63,145 nt of DNA from a virus, in IMG/VR virus record IMGVR_UViG_3300050821_013320, positions 1-63,145 of that record, one strand, 5' to 3'. Positions 37,258 to 45,335 of this stretch are shown in pieces; positions within the stretch are counted from its first letter, which is position 1, and each line of letters begins with the position of its first letter. Position numbers and translations under genes: made by a program. The notes below the pieces were generated by a model. The model saw nothing but the letters and a program-made list of their open reading frames with translations, made no database searches and was not told the DNA's origin.

Positions 37258-39107
37258 TGGCGGTTCCTGCGCTTTACAATTTTGGAACTTCACAATCGAT
37301 CACAGCCAATAACCAAGGCGCTGGAACTGGTGGACCCTATCTGTTCTGGGGTGATAACTTTGCGGGCTCTGTCCATGTACGAATCTATAAGGACAACGGA
37401 ACCGGCACCTATGTTCTGCTCCAAACCCTTACCTGTCCAGACGCGCCGAACGATTTTCTAATCAATCAACGCTGCTACGACCACGGTTCCGGTTTTTTGG
37501 TTCTCGGAGGGATCAATAAAGTCTACCTTTATAAAGTGGTTGCTGGTCTGTTTGTCCTTCAGGACACCTATAACCCGGTAGGCCCGTTGGCTTTAATACA
37601 AGGCACGGCAATCGCGATTTCGGGAACCAATGTAGTCCTTCTAGGACAACTGTTTTCCACGAATCATTTGATCTGCCGATATATGACGGTCAATACCGGG
37701 GCCTTCGTTTTTCAACAGGATTTCAACGATGCGGCGTTGGACAATCGTGGAAGCTACCTCAACGGGACGGCCTCGTTTTCAGGTACTCATTTTGTTCTCG
37801 GCAACAGCGTCACGCATGCGCTGAAATGTTTCGAGTTATCCGGAGGCTTGTTCACCTTAGTTCAGACGATCCCCAACGTGTTATTTGCGAATGTGTTAGA
37901 TCTCGGTTATTTGTTCATCGTGCCGAGTCCGATTGCGGCCATCGGATATACGACGATTTTCTCCTTTGCCGGAACATGGACACTGTTGCAATCGATCAAT
38001 TTGCCGGTGTTTCCAGGATCTTTGATCGGGTCCGCTCCCTATGCGTTCACTTCCCCCACGCTAGGCGCATCCGTGGTGCTTATTAGCGGCTTTTGGAATG
38101 GGGCTGGACAAGATTCTCCGGTTCAAGTGGCCTATCTGACCGGCGGCGCATGGGTGGTTTATCAAAACGCCAATCTCAGTCCGTTGATATCGGACAATGA
38201 AGGTGTATCGGGCTCGCAAAGTGCATTTTTTATGCTTGATGCGACCGATACCGTCATCAGTATTTTCAGTGCATCTCCCCCTCCACAGGTACTCGTGTAT
38301 TTGATCGGCAAAAAACTCTATCCGTGCGCCGACAGCGAGTCCCACCAATCGGAAAATCAGAGCACTTACAGATCTCCTCCTGGTACATTTGATCTGCCCT
38401 TCACGTGGGTTTTCGATGCGTCGATCTTCGCGAACGGATCCGCCCAGCCGAACTCCTCCGTTTATCTGCTCGGAGGGTACGGAGATTTTCTTTTACGCCG
38501 TGTCGTGGGGATGAATCGCATTCTTGCCGGCGACAAAACCGGCCAGTTTCAAATCCAGCGCGCGACGAAGGGCTCCTACATCCAATCCGATCCGGTGATG
38601 GGCGAGAATTCCCCGGAGCTGGCGATCGCGCCCGAAGAGTGGTACCCGGAAACCGGCAAAATCTGGTTTGACCTCTTCGGCATCAATCAGCCGACGCCCC
38701 TCGCGAGTTCTCAAATAGCGTTTCAAGGCGTCCGGCGCCAAAAAGGAACGCTCAATCGTCCGAAGGGATCGTTCAATCCTAAATCCTACACCTACCAGGT
38801 CGCCGCAACGATCGATGCGATCCCCGGATCTCCGATTGTTGCGCGGACGCTGATTCAGGATTACGATTTTGAGCTCCACCAGATCATGGTGATGGTGAAA
38901 GGGCCCTCGGGCTACGTCCCGGTCACGACGCCGGTTTGCACGATTTCTGTTTTCGATCAGAATAAGGTCTCGATTTCGAATAAGCCGGTCCTGGACATCT
39001 TTTACAACGGAGCTCCGGGGACGCCCTATCAGAATGGGGCGATCGTTCCGCCGTTGGTCTACAAAAAAGAGACCTTGCTCCAGATCAATTTCTACCGTCT
39101 GACCTAG
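37257..39107 (+). CDS. Candidate virion protein B, two-part fusion (616 aa)
   Basis: TTG start after E5. Residues 1-355 form a beta-propeller-like or WD-like series of repeated strands (FLVLGGINKVYLYKVVAGL, TAIAISGTNVVLLGQLFS) ending VLVYLIGKKLYPCA. Residues 365-616 are a close paralogue of protein A. The KLYPC end in the middle looks like the former end of a separate gene, so the ORF is a fusion of two. Confidence 0.6.
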   Translation: MAVPALYNFGTSQSITANNQGAGTGGPYLFWGDNFAGSVHVRIYKDNGTGTYVLLQTLTCPDAPNDFLINQRCYDHGSGFLVLGGINKVYLYKVVAGLFVLQDTYNPVGPLALIQGTAIAISGTNVVLLGQLFSTNHLICRYMTVNTGAFVFQQDFNDAALDNRGSYLNGTASFSGTHFVLGNSVTHALKCFELSGGLFTLVQTIPNVLFANVLDLGYLFIVPSPIAAIGYTTIFSFAGTWTLLQSINLPVFPGSLIGSAPYAFTSPTLGASVVLISGFWNGAGQDSPVQVAYLTGGAWVVYQNANLSPLISDNEGVSGSQSAFFMLDATDTVISIFSASPPPQVLVYLIGKKLYPCADSESHQSENQSTYRSPPGTFDLPFTWVFDASIFANGSAQPNSSVYLLGGYGDFLLRRVVGMNRILAGDKTGQFQIQRATKGSYIQSDPVMGENSPELAIAPEEWYPETGKIWFDLFGINQPTPLASSQIAFQGVRRQKGTLNRPKGSFNPKSYTYQVAATIDAIPGSPIVARTLIQDYDFELHQIMVMVKGPSGYVPVTTPVCTISVFDQNKVSISNKPVLDIFYNGAPGTPYQNGAIVPPLVYKKETLLQINFYRLT

Positions 39108-39117
39108 AAAGCACTTC

Positions 39118-39176
39118 TCCTGGTCGGGCGATGTCTGCTGATCGGAGCCGGGATGTTGACGGAGGCGAAACAAAAA
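39118..39176 (+). repeat. Repeat unit, L-R, G type (solo)
   Basis: Follows the stop of protein B by about 10 bp. The R box is altered (GGAGGCGAAACA). Sits 38 bp before the next start. Confidence 0.85.
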
Positions 39177-39213
39177 GGAAAGTTCGAGTCTCTAATACAG
39201 AAGGGATTTCCAA

Positions 39214-39435
39214 ATGCTCACAGGTCTAGTTGGCTTGCTCGTAACACTTCTGATCATCGGTTTGATCTTCGCAGTGGTCTGGTGGATTATCGGCTTGATT
39301 CCGTGGCCGGGTCCTCCGAGTCCGATTCGGGCGATTGTTCAGGTGATCGTGGCGGTTATTTTTCTGATTGTGCTGCTGTCGTATCTAGTGGGGTTTCTGC
39401 CGGCTCCTCAGCATGGTTCATTGTGGGGAAGGTGA
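39214..39435 (+). CDS. Membrane protein (73 aa)
   Basis: Two long membrane segments (VGLLVTLLIIGLIFAVVWWI and AIVQVIVAVIFLIVLLSYL) joined by a Pro-rich loop. Last gene of the long + module; convergent with the methyltransferase gene. Confidence 0.6.
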   Translation: MLTGLVGLLVTLLIIGLIFAVVWWIIGLIPWPGPPSPIRAIVQVIVAVIFLIVLLSYLVGFLPAPQHGSLWGR

Positions 39436-39445
39436 TGGTTTAGCC

Positions 39446-41002
39446 TCATTCGGCTGTGCGCTGCGCGTCCACTTCGGAGCGTTCGACCAGGAGACGGGCT
39501 TCAATCACCCGCCCAAGTAGAACCGTAAACGCGACCGCAGACTGAAGCGGTACCACTCCATTGCCCAAGGCCCGCAAGGCTCCGGTACGCTCTCTAACCA
39601 CCAGTGCGGCCATCCCATCAGCCACGTCTCGAAGATCGGATTCAGCTTCCGCTTGTGAGTAGGAAGGACGCAACCAGGGATACCGCACCAGCAGGTCTTT
39701 CCAGCCGGGGAAGCCGGGTCCTGGAGCGAAGATATCTGCCGAACCAAGTAGGATGTCTCGCTGTTGTTCGAATCGTGCGCTCGTGGCGCGTGCGGCGTGT
39801 TCCACATCCGGGTCTGACCCGTCAGCGAGTCCGATGCCCCATTCGGATGATTTCCACAACTCTCCCCGTCCTCCGCTCTCGGAGTCGCCCAGTTGTTCAC
39901 CTGTTTCGAGAACTCCCCGCCGCCCGATCCGCCCTGCTTCCCCGTTGAGTCCATGTTCTCTTGACCGTGTGGGGTGTTCCACATTTCCGCTTGGTTCGCA
40001 ATCTGGATTCCGTGATCCACCGTTCTGGGATCGTGCGATCGATCGGAGGCCATCGGGGTTCCCCACATCACCGCTTGATCTTCTATCCGGGCCTTCGCGT
40101 CTGTCCGCTCGTTCCCATTCCCGCCGTTGTTCGTCACTCGCGGGGTTCCCCATTGCGCCGCCTGTTCGTTCAGAGGCCGCGCATTCCCGTAGTCCGCTAT
40201 CGTCTCCCCTGACCTCGTATCCCGGCTCATCGGTGTTGCCCACAAAATCACTTGGCCGTCCAAATCCAGTCTGCCCGTATGCGTATGCGTACTCTTCGTG
40301 TTGGGTCCGCCTGTCGGAGTGTTGGGCGTTGACCACTGATCCACCGCATTCGCCAAATCGTGCGGCTTGTAATGGTGATCCGCCATCGTATTGCCACGCA
40401 TACCGCCCGAGTCGTGCGCCGTTCCGGTAGGCCAGAATGAACACTCGCTTCCGGCCGTGCGAGGCACCCACGTCGGACGCGCGCAAACAGAGCCATTCCG
40501 CATCGAACCCGAGCCGGGCCAGGTCTGAGAGTACGGTTCCGAATCCCCCAATAGCGTCTGTTGAGGATTCCTCCAGATCCCATCGGTCAAAATCGCTATC
40601 GGTTGCGAGGAGGAGGCCGGGGACGTTTTCAAGGAAGACGATTTCGAGCTGGTCGCCAAGTACTTCGATGACGCGCGCGATGTCCGGCCAGATCCAGCGT
40701 TCATCCTCTTTCCCTTTGCGCTTTCCGGCGACACTGAACGGTTGGCAAGGGAAGCCAGCAGAGAGGACCGAAATGATTCCACGCCATGGTCTGCCATCGA
40801 AGGTGACGACATCATCCCACCAAGCGAGTTGAGGGATCGATCCTTCGCGAATGCGTTGCGCAATGCGGCCGGCGACCGCAATTTCCCGTTCCACCACACA
40901 GACTGAGCGATAGCCGGGGATGGCGACTTCGAGTCCGAGTTCAAGTCCAAGCGCCCCTCCACAGATTCCAATTCCGTAGATGGGCTCGGAACGATCAGCC
41001 AC
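39446..41002 (-). CDS. DNA (cytosine-5) methyltransferase (518 aa)
   Basis: Motif order: IYGIGICGGALGLELGLEV (SAM binding), AGFPCQPFSVAGKRKGKEDE (PCQ nucleophile), IVFLENVPGLL (ENV), ASHGRKRVFILAYR (QxRxR-like), and a C-terminal ALGNGVVPLQSAVAF. The long region 210-410 is a low-complexity target-recognition stretch with repeats of G-N-P/S-x. It methylates cytosine in element DNA, likely against host restriction. The tail RLLVERSEVDAQRTAE is repeat-encoded. A second long frame overlaps it. Confidence 0.88.
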   Translation of the reverse strand: MADRSEPIYGIGICGGALGLELGLEVAIPGYRSVCVVEREIAVAGRIAQRIREGSIPQLAWWDDVVTFDGRPWRGIISVLSAGFPCQPFSVAGKRKGKEDERWIWPDIARVIEVLGDQLEIVFLENVPGLLLATDSDFDRWDLEESSTDAIGGFGTVLSDLARLGFDAEWLCLRASDVGASHGRKRVFILAYRNGARLGRYAWQYDGGSPLQAARFGECGGSVVNAQHSDRRTQHEEYAYAYGQTGFGRPSDFVGNTDEPGYEVRGDDSGLRECAASERTGGAMGNPASDEQRREWERADRREGPDRRSSGDVGNPDGLRSIARSQNGGSRNPDCEPSGNVEHPTRSREHGLNGEAGRIGRRGVLETGEQLGDSESGGRGELWKSSEWGIGLADGSDPDVEHAARATSARFEQQRDILLGSADIFAPGPGFPGWKDLLVRYPWLRPSYSQAEAESDLRDVADGMAALVVRERTGALRALGNGVVPLQSAVAFTVLLGRVIEARLLVERSEVDAQRTAE

Positions 41003-41046
41003 ACAAACCCCTCCTGGTCGGGCGCTCCAAAACCCGGCGAAGCCAC
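39505..41046 (-). CDS. Long overlapping frame within the methyltransferase gene (513 aa)
   Basis: Shifted frame, open for 1.5 kb, with repeated W-x-TP-x-A/M-x-D blocks (WATPMSRDTRSG, WGTPRVTNNGG, WGTPMASDRSHD, WATPRAEDGESC) and the end LNPIFETWLMGWPHWWLES. From memory, phage cytosine methyltransferase genes often carry a partner frame with the pattern W-P-T-P ... LNP-x-FVEWLMG, so both frames may be translated. Its head (MASPGFGAPDQEGFV) is repeat-encoded. Confidence 0.5.
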   Translation of the reverse strand: MASPGFGAPDQEGFVWLIVPSPSTELESVEGRLDLNSDSKSPSPAIAQSVWWNGKLRSPAALRNAFAKDRSLNSLGGMMSSPSMADHGVESFRSSLLASLANRSVSPESAKGKRMNAGSGRTSRASSKYLATSSKSSSLKTSPASSSQPIAILTDGIWRNPQQTLLGDSEPYSQTWPGSGSMRNGSVCARPTWVPRTAGSECSFWPTGTAHDSGGMRGNTMADHHYKPHDLANAVDQWSTPNTPTGGPNTKSTHTHTGRLDLDGQVILWATPMSRDTRSGETIADYGNARPLNEQAAQWGTPRVTNNGGNGNERTDAKARIEDQAVMWGTPMASDRSHDPRTVDHGIQIANQAEMWNTPHGQENMDSTGKQGGSGGGEFSKQVNNWATPRAEDGESCGNHPNGASDSLTGQTRMWNTPHAPRAHDSNNSETSYLVRQISSLQDPASPAGKTCWCGIPGCVLPTHKRKLNPIFETWLMGWPHWWLESVPEPCGPWAMEWYRFSLRSRLRFYLGG

Positions 41047-41068
41047 GCTGCTCTAGGAGGCCAAATCA

Positions 41069-42610
41069 TCATCGCCTCACAACATTTCGTTTCATACCTG
41101 AAACCACCTGATACCCATCAGATAGCTTATAAAAAAATCCCAGTGTTGTAAGCGCATCACATTCCCGGTAGACGCTCGGCTTGGCGACGGAGACACCCCG
41201 CTTCTGCAATTCGTTGAATGCCGCGTTGCCGGCAGTTGGGTTGTCGAAGAATCCTTCCGTGATCAGCCGGGCGATGTTTCCTCGCAGCGAATCCCCGTCT
41301 ACTTCAATGGTCCGTTTGGTGACTTCGAATTGGATTTCCGGCTCCGTGGCCATGATTTTCAAACACACTGGATCTTTGGTGATGCGGGCTTTGATTGCGG
41401 ACCACAGTTCTTCGGAGAGATGGCCGTTCGAACTCCTGATGGGTTGGCGCTCTTCACGGGTTGCCGGTTTTGCCGACTGCCCCTCCGTTCGCGCTAAGAA
41501 GAGTCGTTCGATTCGCGCTTCGAGTTCTTCGACCCGGCGTTGAGATTCAGCGTAGAGCGATTCCCAATCGACGTAGTTGCCTTCCTTATCCATCGGCATA
41601 TCGGACTCCTGTTCCTCGACTTCGAACGGCTGCAAAATCTCCGGCTCCGGTTCAGCTTTCTTCCGGTTCTTCGACTTCGGTTCTCCAATCGCGTTCAACC
41701 GTTCCTGAATCGCCTCCAGATCAATACTGGCAAGAACAACCTTGCGCGTCGTCTCATCCGGCGCCTTCGAGCTGTCGTAGGTCGAGATCCGGGGAAACTG
41801 CGTCAATTCGAGCAAGCCGATCTCCGGCGCCCACAGCCAGCCTTGCCCGGTATCGAGCGACGGAAGGGTTTTCACCACGTCGCCGCCCTGTGCGCGCGTG
41901 GCCCACTCTCCAATCCAATCCTCAACCGCAGCGACGTCGTGAGGCGCAATCATCCGCATTGCGATCAACGTAGCGGCCTGCGTCAGCGAATCTTTGTGCA
42001 ACTTACTTGGCCGCTGGGAGATAAGCGTGATTCGGAGGCCATTTCCGCGGCCGAGGCTCACCAAGTTGTTTCCGGCGTGCAGCATGCGCCCCGATTGCGG
42101 GCTGTAGACTTTGCCCTGGGGCATGAACAGGTGCGCTTCGTCGATGATCAGATTGAGAGGCCCAGTGTTGATTCGCAGCAACGTTTCCCCGAAGTCCGCC
42201 AAAAACGTCGTCCGCTCGGCAATTGTCATGTTGCGGGTGTTGATCACCGCTGACGTCTCGGTGGTTCCGATGATCTCCGCGATCGCGTGGCCTTGCGTGT
42301 GGCTCAAAGGTAGGTCGGAGTGCTTTCCGCCGAACACGTAGATTGGGAAGCCTGGTTTGCGGCCGGTGACATCGGATCGCAGTCCCCACCAGACGCCCGT
42401 GGGATCAAGAATGCAGACTCTCCGGCGCTGTTTGAGCAGCATTTCGGCGATTCCCTTGGCAGTGTAGGTTTTGCCGGAGCCGGTAATCCCCAGAATCGCA
42501 ATGTGCTGCTCCAGGACCTTCGCGGGGATCTGTTGCGATGAGGTTCTCCCAGTGGATAAGACGTTTAATAGCTCTTTGCCTTGCTTCTGGAGTTGTAGGA
42601 GGGGGTCCAC
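41069..42610 (-). CDS. HerA/FtsK-type ATPase (513 aa)
   Basis: Walker A is ILGITGSGKTYTAKGIAEML, Walker B LNLIIDEAHLFMP, and LITLISQRPSKLHKD the sensor region. This is the HerA/DUF87 hexameric DNA-pumping family. The C-terminal 170 residues add a Lys/Glu-rich linker, a coiled coil (DWESLYAESQRRVEELEARI) and a winged-helix-like end (NELQKRGVSVAKPSVYRECD). In an element without a recognisable terminase it is the best candidate packaging or transfer ATPase (inference). Confidence 0.82.
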   Translation of the reverse strand: MDPLLQLQKQGKELLNVLSTGRTSSQQIPAKVLEQHIAILGITGSGKTYTAKGIAEMLLKQRRRVCILDPTGVWWGLRSDVTGRKPGFPIYVFGGKHSDLPLSHTQGHAIAEIIGTTETSAVINTRNMTIAERTTFLADFGETLLRINTGPLNLIIDEAHLFMPQGKVYSPQSGRMLHAGNNLVSLGRGNGLRITLISQRPSKLHKDSLTQAATLIAMRMIAPHDVAAVEDWIGEWATRAQGGDVVKTLPSLDTGQGWLWAPEIGLLELTQFPRISTYDSSKAPDETTRKVVLASIDLEAIQERLNAIGEPKSKNRKKAEPEPEILQPFEVEEQESDMPMDKEGNYVDWESLYAESQRRVEELEARIERLFLARTEGQSAKPATREERQPIRSSNGHLSEELWSAIKARITKDPVCLKIMATEPEIQFEVTKRTIEVDGDSLRGNIARLITEGFFDNPTAGNAAFNELQKRGVSVAKPSVYRECDALTTLGFFYKLSDGYQVVSGMKRNVVRR

Positions 42611-42623
42611 GGCTTCCTGTTTT

Positions 42624-43382
42624 TGTTTTGGCCTCAGTCGGTTTGCGGCTTCGCGTTAATTAGAGAACGTTCGACCAGGAGCAGTTTTGGCACTTGGAGT
42701 CAGATTTCTTTCTTTCGCCAATCGTTCCAACGAGTCGATCTCCCGGCGGTACGAATCGTTTTCTTGTTCCGCAGTTTGGATCTTTGCTTCGTTCGCTTCT
42801 ATGTATTCGAGGAGGTCGCCGATCTCAGCGGAGATCTTCTCGTTTTTGATCAGGTACCAATCGTTTCGATCATTGCAAAAAGGACCAAAGACATCCTCAT
42901 CCGATACTCCCATCGCCGGTAGCTTTTGGCCGCGTTGTCCGGTTGGCATCATCATTGCGGCCAACTGTGAATCAACGAAGGCGATCAGCGAACGGCTCGG
43001 CCCATCGACCCATTTCGCTTCGGGAAAACATCGAAAGTACGCTTCGTCAATCCACTCCTCACCGATTTGCCGGCAGAATTGTACTCCGAATTTAAACGGA
43101 TGAGATCCTACCTTCGCAGGCCTCCCAAGTTTTGTCGAAAAGTCCAACCAGAGTTTTGCGAGTGCGGGATACGGTTCACCAGTGCATTCTGGAATTGTCA
43201 GCGGTCCCCTGAGCATGGCGAAGGCTCCGTTTGTGACAAGATGCTCCCCGTTAAGCACCGCCCATCGAAATCTCCCTGTCCCTCGGAGCATCGCCTCTAT
43301 GTGCTGCCAATTCACAAAAACCCCTCCTGGTCGAACGCTCAAAGGCCCCATCGCAGCCTCAACTACGATGAGGCCAAACCAT
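42624..43382 (-). mobile_element. Repeat-bounded cassette 15
   Basis: R-L unit at 42624-42681 and L-R unit at 43324-43382, both A type. Cargo is the gene 42656-43351. Confidence 0.8.
42656..43351 (-). CDS. Cassette gene: hypothetical protein (231 aa)
   Basis: Head MGPLSVRPGGVFVNWQHIEA and tail PSAKTAPGRTFSN include repeat-encoded residues. The middle (GTGRFRWAVLNGEHLVTNGA, PYPALAKLWLDFSTKLG) is alpha/beta; the C-terminal 55 residues are a coiled coil (EYIEANEAKIQTAEQENDSY). No family is recognised. Confidence 0.55.
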   Translation of the reverse strand: MGPLSVRPGGVFVNWQHIEAMLRGTGRFRWAVLNGEHLVTNGAFAMLRGPLTIPECTGEPYPALAKLWLDFSTKLGRPAKVGSHPFKFGVQFCRQIGEEWIDEAYFRCFPEAKWVDGPSRSLIAFVDSQLAAMMMPTGQRGQKLPAMGVSDEDVFGPFCNDRNDWYLIKNEKISAEIGDLLEYIEANEAKIQTAEQENDSYRREIDSLERLAKERNLTPSAKTAPGRTFSN

Positions 43383-43844
43383 CTACAACAAATTAATATC
43401 GCAGGTCACCAGCAGATACTTACCTGGAATCGGTGGACCCTGCAAATCAGCCGGATTGACGATTTCCGGTGGTTGAACCGTGTTTCCGGTCCCGATGGGA
43501 ACCCGCTGATAGCCGTACAACTGTGAGCGCTGATAACTCACTGCGTACGGATCCCACTGCCAATAATCGATCTCCTCGTCGAAGTCGACGTGCTTCTTGC
43601 CGTACACGCCCGGTCCACCTGGAGCAACCCAGTCGTACAGCTTATCGGCCAGCGCGGTCAGTTCATCTTGTGTGAGCGCCTTTCGGTTGGGGAAAAACGC
43701 CGCTGCCAATCCGTAGGAAAACGGCTGGAGTGCGGGTTTTCGTTTCGCGTAGTAGCGCTGGTTGAATCGCCACTGGTATCCGGTGCGTGGGCCTCCTCCT
43801 GGTATTGGTGGAGGAAGGGGGTTTGGTACGGTGATCAAAGACAT
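43383..43844 (-). CDS. Hypothetical protein (153 aa)
   Basis: Pro/Gly-rich N-terminus (PNPLPPPIPGGGPRTGYQW), then alpha-helical and aromatic-rich (FNQRYYAKRKPALQPFSYGL, VDFDEEIDYWQWDPYAVSYQ). No motif is recognised. It lies between cassettes 15 and 16, with a ribosome binding site AAAGGATTT before the ATG. Confidence 0.55.
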   Translation of the reverse strand: MSLITVPNPLPPPIPGGGPRTGYQWRFNQRYYAKRKPALQPFSYGLAAAFFPNRKALTQDELTALADKLYDWVAPGGPGVYGKKHVDFDEEIDYWQWDPYAVSYQRSQLYGYQRVPIGTGNTVQPPEIVNPADLQGPPIPGKYLLVTCDINLL

Positions 43845-43854
43845 AAAATCCTTT

Positions 43855-44157
43855 CTTTTTTGGCCTCAGTCGGCTTGAGTCGTTGCTTCTGGTCCGTCCG
43901 TTCGACCAGGAGGGGTTTTGGAGCGTGACTCCCTCATCTTTTTGAGGAGATCAGGGATTACTTCGGTTGCGATGAAAAGTTTCTCTTCTATCGACGCTCC
44001 GAACAATGCGCCGGTGATGGCAACATCTGCCAAGAGATCATCCTGTTGTGATTGGCTGAGTCTATGAAGCGGATTCTTTCGTAATTTCACAGTCCATCTC
44101 CTGGTCGAACGCTCCCGCCCTCAGTCGCAGGCGGCACGCCCGATGAGGCTAAATCAT
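43855..44157 (-). mobile_element. Repeat-bounded cassette 16
   Basis: R-L unit at 43855-43912 and L-R unit at 44098-44157, both A type. Cargo is the gene 43866-44090; the L-R unit also encodes the tail of the recombinase. Confidence 0.75.
43866..44090 (-). CDS. Cassette gene: small helical protein (74 aa)
   Basis: Begins MKLRKNPLHRLSQSQQDDLL; helical with a hydrophobic patch (LFGASIEEKLFIATEVIPDL). Ends with repeat-encoded PPGRTDGPEATTQAD. Overlaps the recombinase stop by ATGA-type contact. Possibly a small partner protein; function unknown. Confidence 0.5.
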   Translation of the reverse strand: MKLRKNPLHRLSQSQQDDLLADVAITGALFGASIEEKLFIATEVIPDLLKKMRESRSKTPPGRTDGPEATTQAD

Positions 44158-44755
44158 GAGCCAAAAGCCTTCGTATGACAAGCCCCACTCCAGAAACAGA
44201 CCGATACATTCTCACAGAAATCTCCTGGTGTGAAAGTCCTTCTCGGTGAAGCGCTAAAATCTGCTCTTCCTGAAACCGCGAACTCTTTCGCCGGCGCCCC
44301 AGTTGAACGCCTTTTGACTTCGCATTGGCAAGCCCGGCTTTGACCCGCTCCACAATCATCTCCCGCTCGAACTCCGCGAACGAGCCGACGATCTGAAAGA
44401 ACAATCGCCCCATGGCCGTCGTCGTGTCGATGTTCTGGGTTGCCGAAATAAAGTCGATTTTCAAAGCCTCGAACAACTGGAGGGATTCAATCAGCGTTTG
44501 CAGCGATCGCGCGAAGCGGTCGAACTTCCAGACCATCAGAACATCGAAGCGTTTTCGGCGCGCGTCGTTCATCAGGTTTTTGAACTGCTCTCCCTGCCCT
44601 GCCCGGCGCTTCGAAACCACTCCGGTTACTTGGTCGACGTACTCCCGGTATACGGTGAAGCCTCTTCGGTGGGCATCGCTGCGGAGTTCCATCAGTTGGG
44701 ATTCTGCGGATTGGTCTGATGTGGAGACGCGGGCGTAGATGGCGGCTGTTTTCAT
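44087..44755 (-). CDS. Serine recombinase, resolvase/invertase family (222 aa)
   Basis: The catalytic Ser lies in AAIYARVSTSDQSAESQ; LMVWKFDRFARSLQTLIESL and MGRLFFQIVGSFAEFEREMI are the conserved catalytic-domain motifs; ILALHREGLSHQEISVRMYR is the C-terminal helix-turn-helix. Length fits the small-resolvase class. The final 20 residues (SSGVPPATEGGSVRPGDGL) are repeat-encoded. It could resolve multimers, invert segments, or act on the repeats (inference). Confidence 0.9.
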   Translation of the reverse strand: MKTAAIYARVSTSDQSAESQLMELRSDAHRRGFTVYREYVDQVTGVVSKRRAGQGEQFKNLMNDARRKRFDVLMVWKFDRFARSLQTLIESLQLFEALKIDFISATQNIDTTTAMGRLFFQIVGSFAEFEREMIVERVKAGLANAKSKGVQLGRRRKSSRFQEEQILALHREGLSHQEISVRMYRSVSGVGLVIRRLLAHDLASSGVPPATEGGSVRPGDGL

Positions 44756-45177
44756 TTGGCCTCGCCCGGTTTTTCGGTTTGTTCGGGTTGAGACTTCTCG
44801 ACAGCGGCCGGTTTTCTGATGTCGGTCATGCTGCCATTGGGTTTTTCCCGAAGACAGTAGGTATTACCCTGAAACTCTTCAATCGCCCACTGTGCCGCGA
44901 GATTCAGTTCTTCGCGCGTTGGATCAAAACCGCCCCGCCCATGCGCCAAGATAAATGCATTGTGAATCCCCGCTGATAGGTGTCCGGCCAATTTCACAAG
45001 GTTCTGATGAGGCAATCCCTCACCTGGATGATTTTCCTCGATGTTCCGACGCGCGTCGTGCATGTGTGAACAAAAACGGCAGGAAAGATCGAAATGATGA
45101 GGTTCTCCGCAATACTCACATTTTCTAGTCGTCTCTCGTGGGCGGGGAAACGGCTTTGAAGGGAATCTCGGTATCAA
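44752..45177 (-). CDS. Cassette gene: zinc-binding protein (141 aa)
   Basis: TTG start overlapping the previous stop (TTGA). CEYCGEPHHFDLSCRFCSHM holds four cysteines and histidines of a zinc site. Helical middle (LVKLAGHLSAGIHNAFILAH), and type-3 tail AAVEKSQPEQTEKPGEAK. Function unknown. Confidence 0.55.
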   Translation of the reverse strand: MIPRFPSKPFPRPRETTRKCEYCGEPHHFDLSCRFCSHMHDARRNIEENHPGEGLPHQNLVKLAGHLSAGIHNAFILAHGRGGFDPTREELNLAAQWAIEEFQGNTYCLREKPNGSMTDIRKPAAVEKSQPEQTEKPGEAK

Positions 45178-45246
45178 GAAAGTCCATCTCCTGGTCGAAC
45201 GCTCTTGCCCTCAGTCGAAGCCTCAACCCGCGATGAGGCCAAAGTC
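44753..45246 (-). mobile_element. Repeat-bounded cassette 17
   Basis: R-L type-3 unit at 44753-44809 and L-R A-type unit at 45188-45246. Cargo is the gene 44752-45177. Confidence 0.75.
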
Positions 45247-45335
45247 GGATCATCTGCCTTCCATCGACGGAACTCTCTATTGGAAAGCGGGCGGATTCCG
45301 CGAAGTGCCCAGAGGAGGAAGCGGAGATATCTCAT
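45174..45335 (-). CDS. Small basic protein with repeat-encoded tail (53 aa)
   Basis: ATG at 45335 overlaps the stop of the upstream cassette gene. MRYLRFLLWALRGIRPLSNR is an amphipathic basic start; the last 25 residues (LASSRVEASTEGKSVRPGDG) are repeat. Unique part only about 28 residues, so function is doubtful, but start and stop overlaps on both sides support translation. Confidence 0.4.
   Translation of the reverse strand: MRYLRFLLWALRGIRPLSNREFRRWKADDPTLASSRVEASTEGKSVRPGDGLS

Larger units (their letters stand above)
39435..41069 (-). mobile_element. Repeat-bounded cassette 14
   Basis: R-L A-type unit at 39435-39493 and L-R G-type unit at 41011-41069 (an unusual upstream end). Cargo is the overlapping methyltransferase pair. 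Confidence 0.7.
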
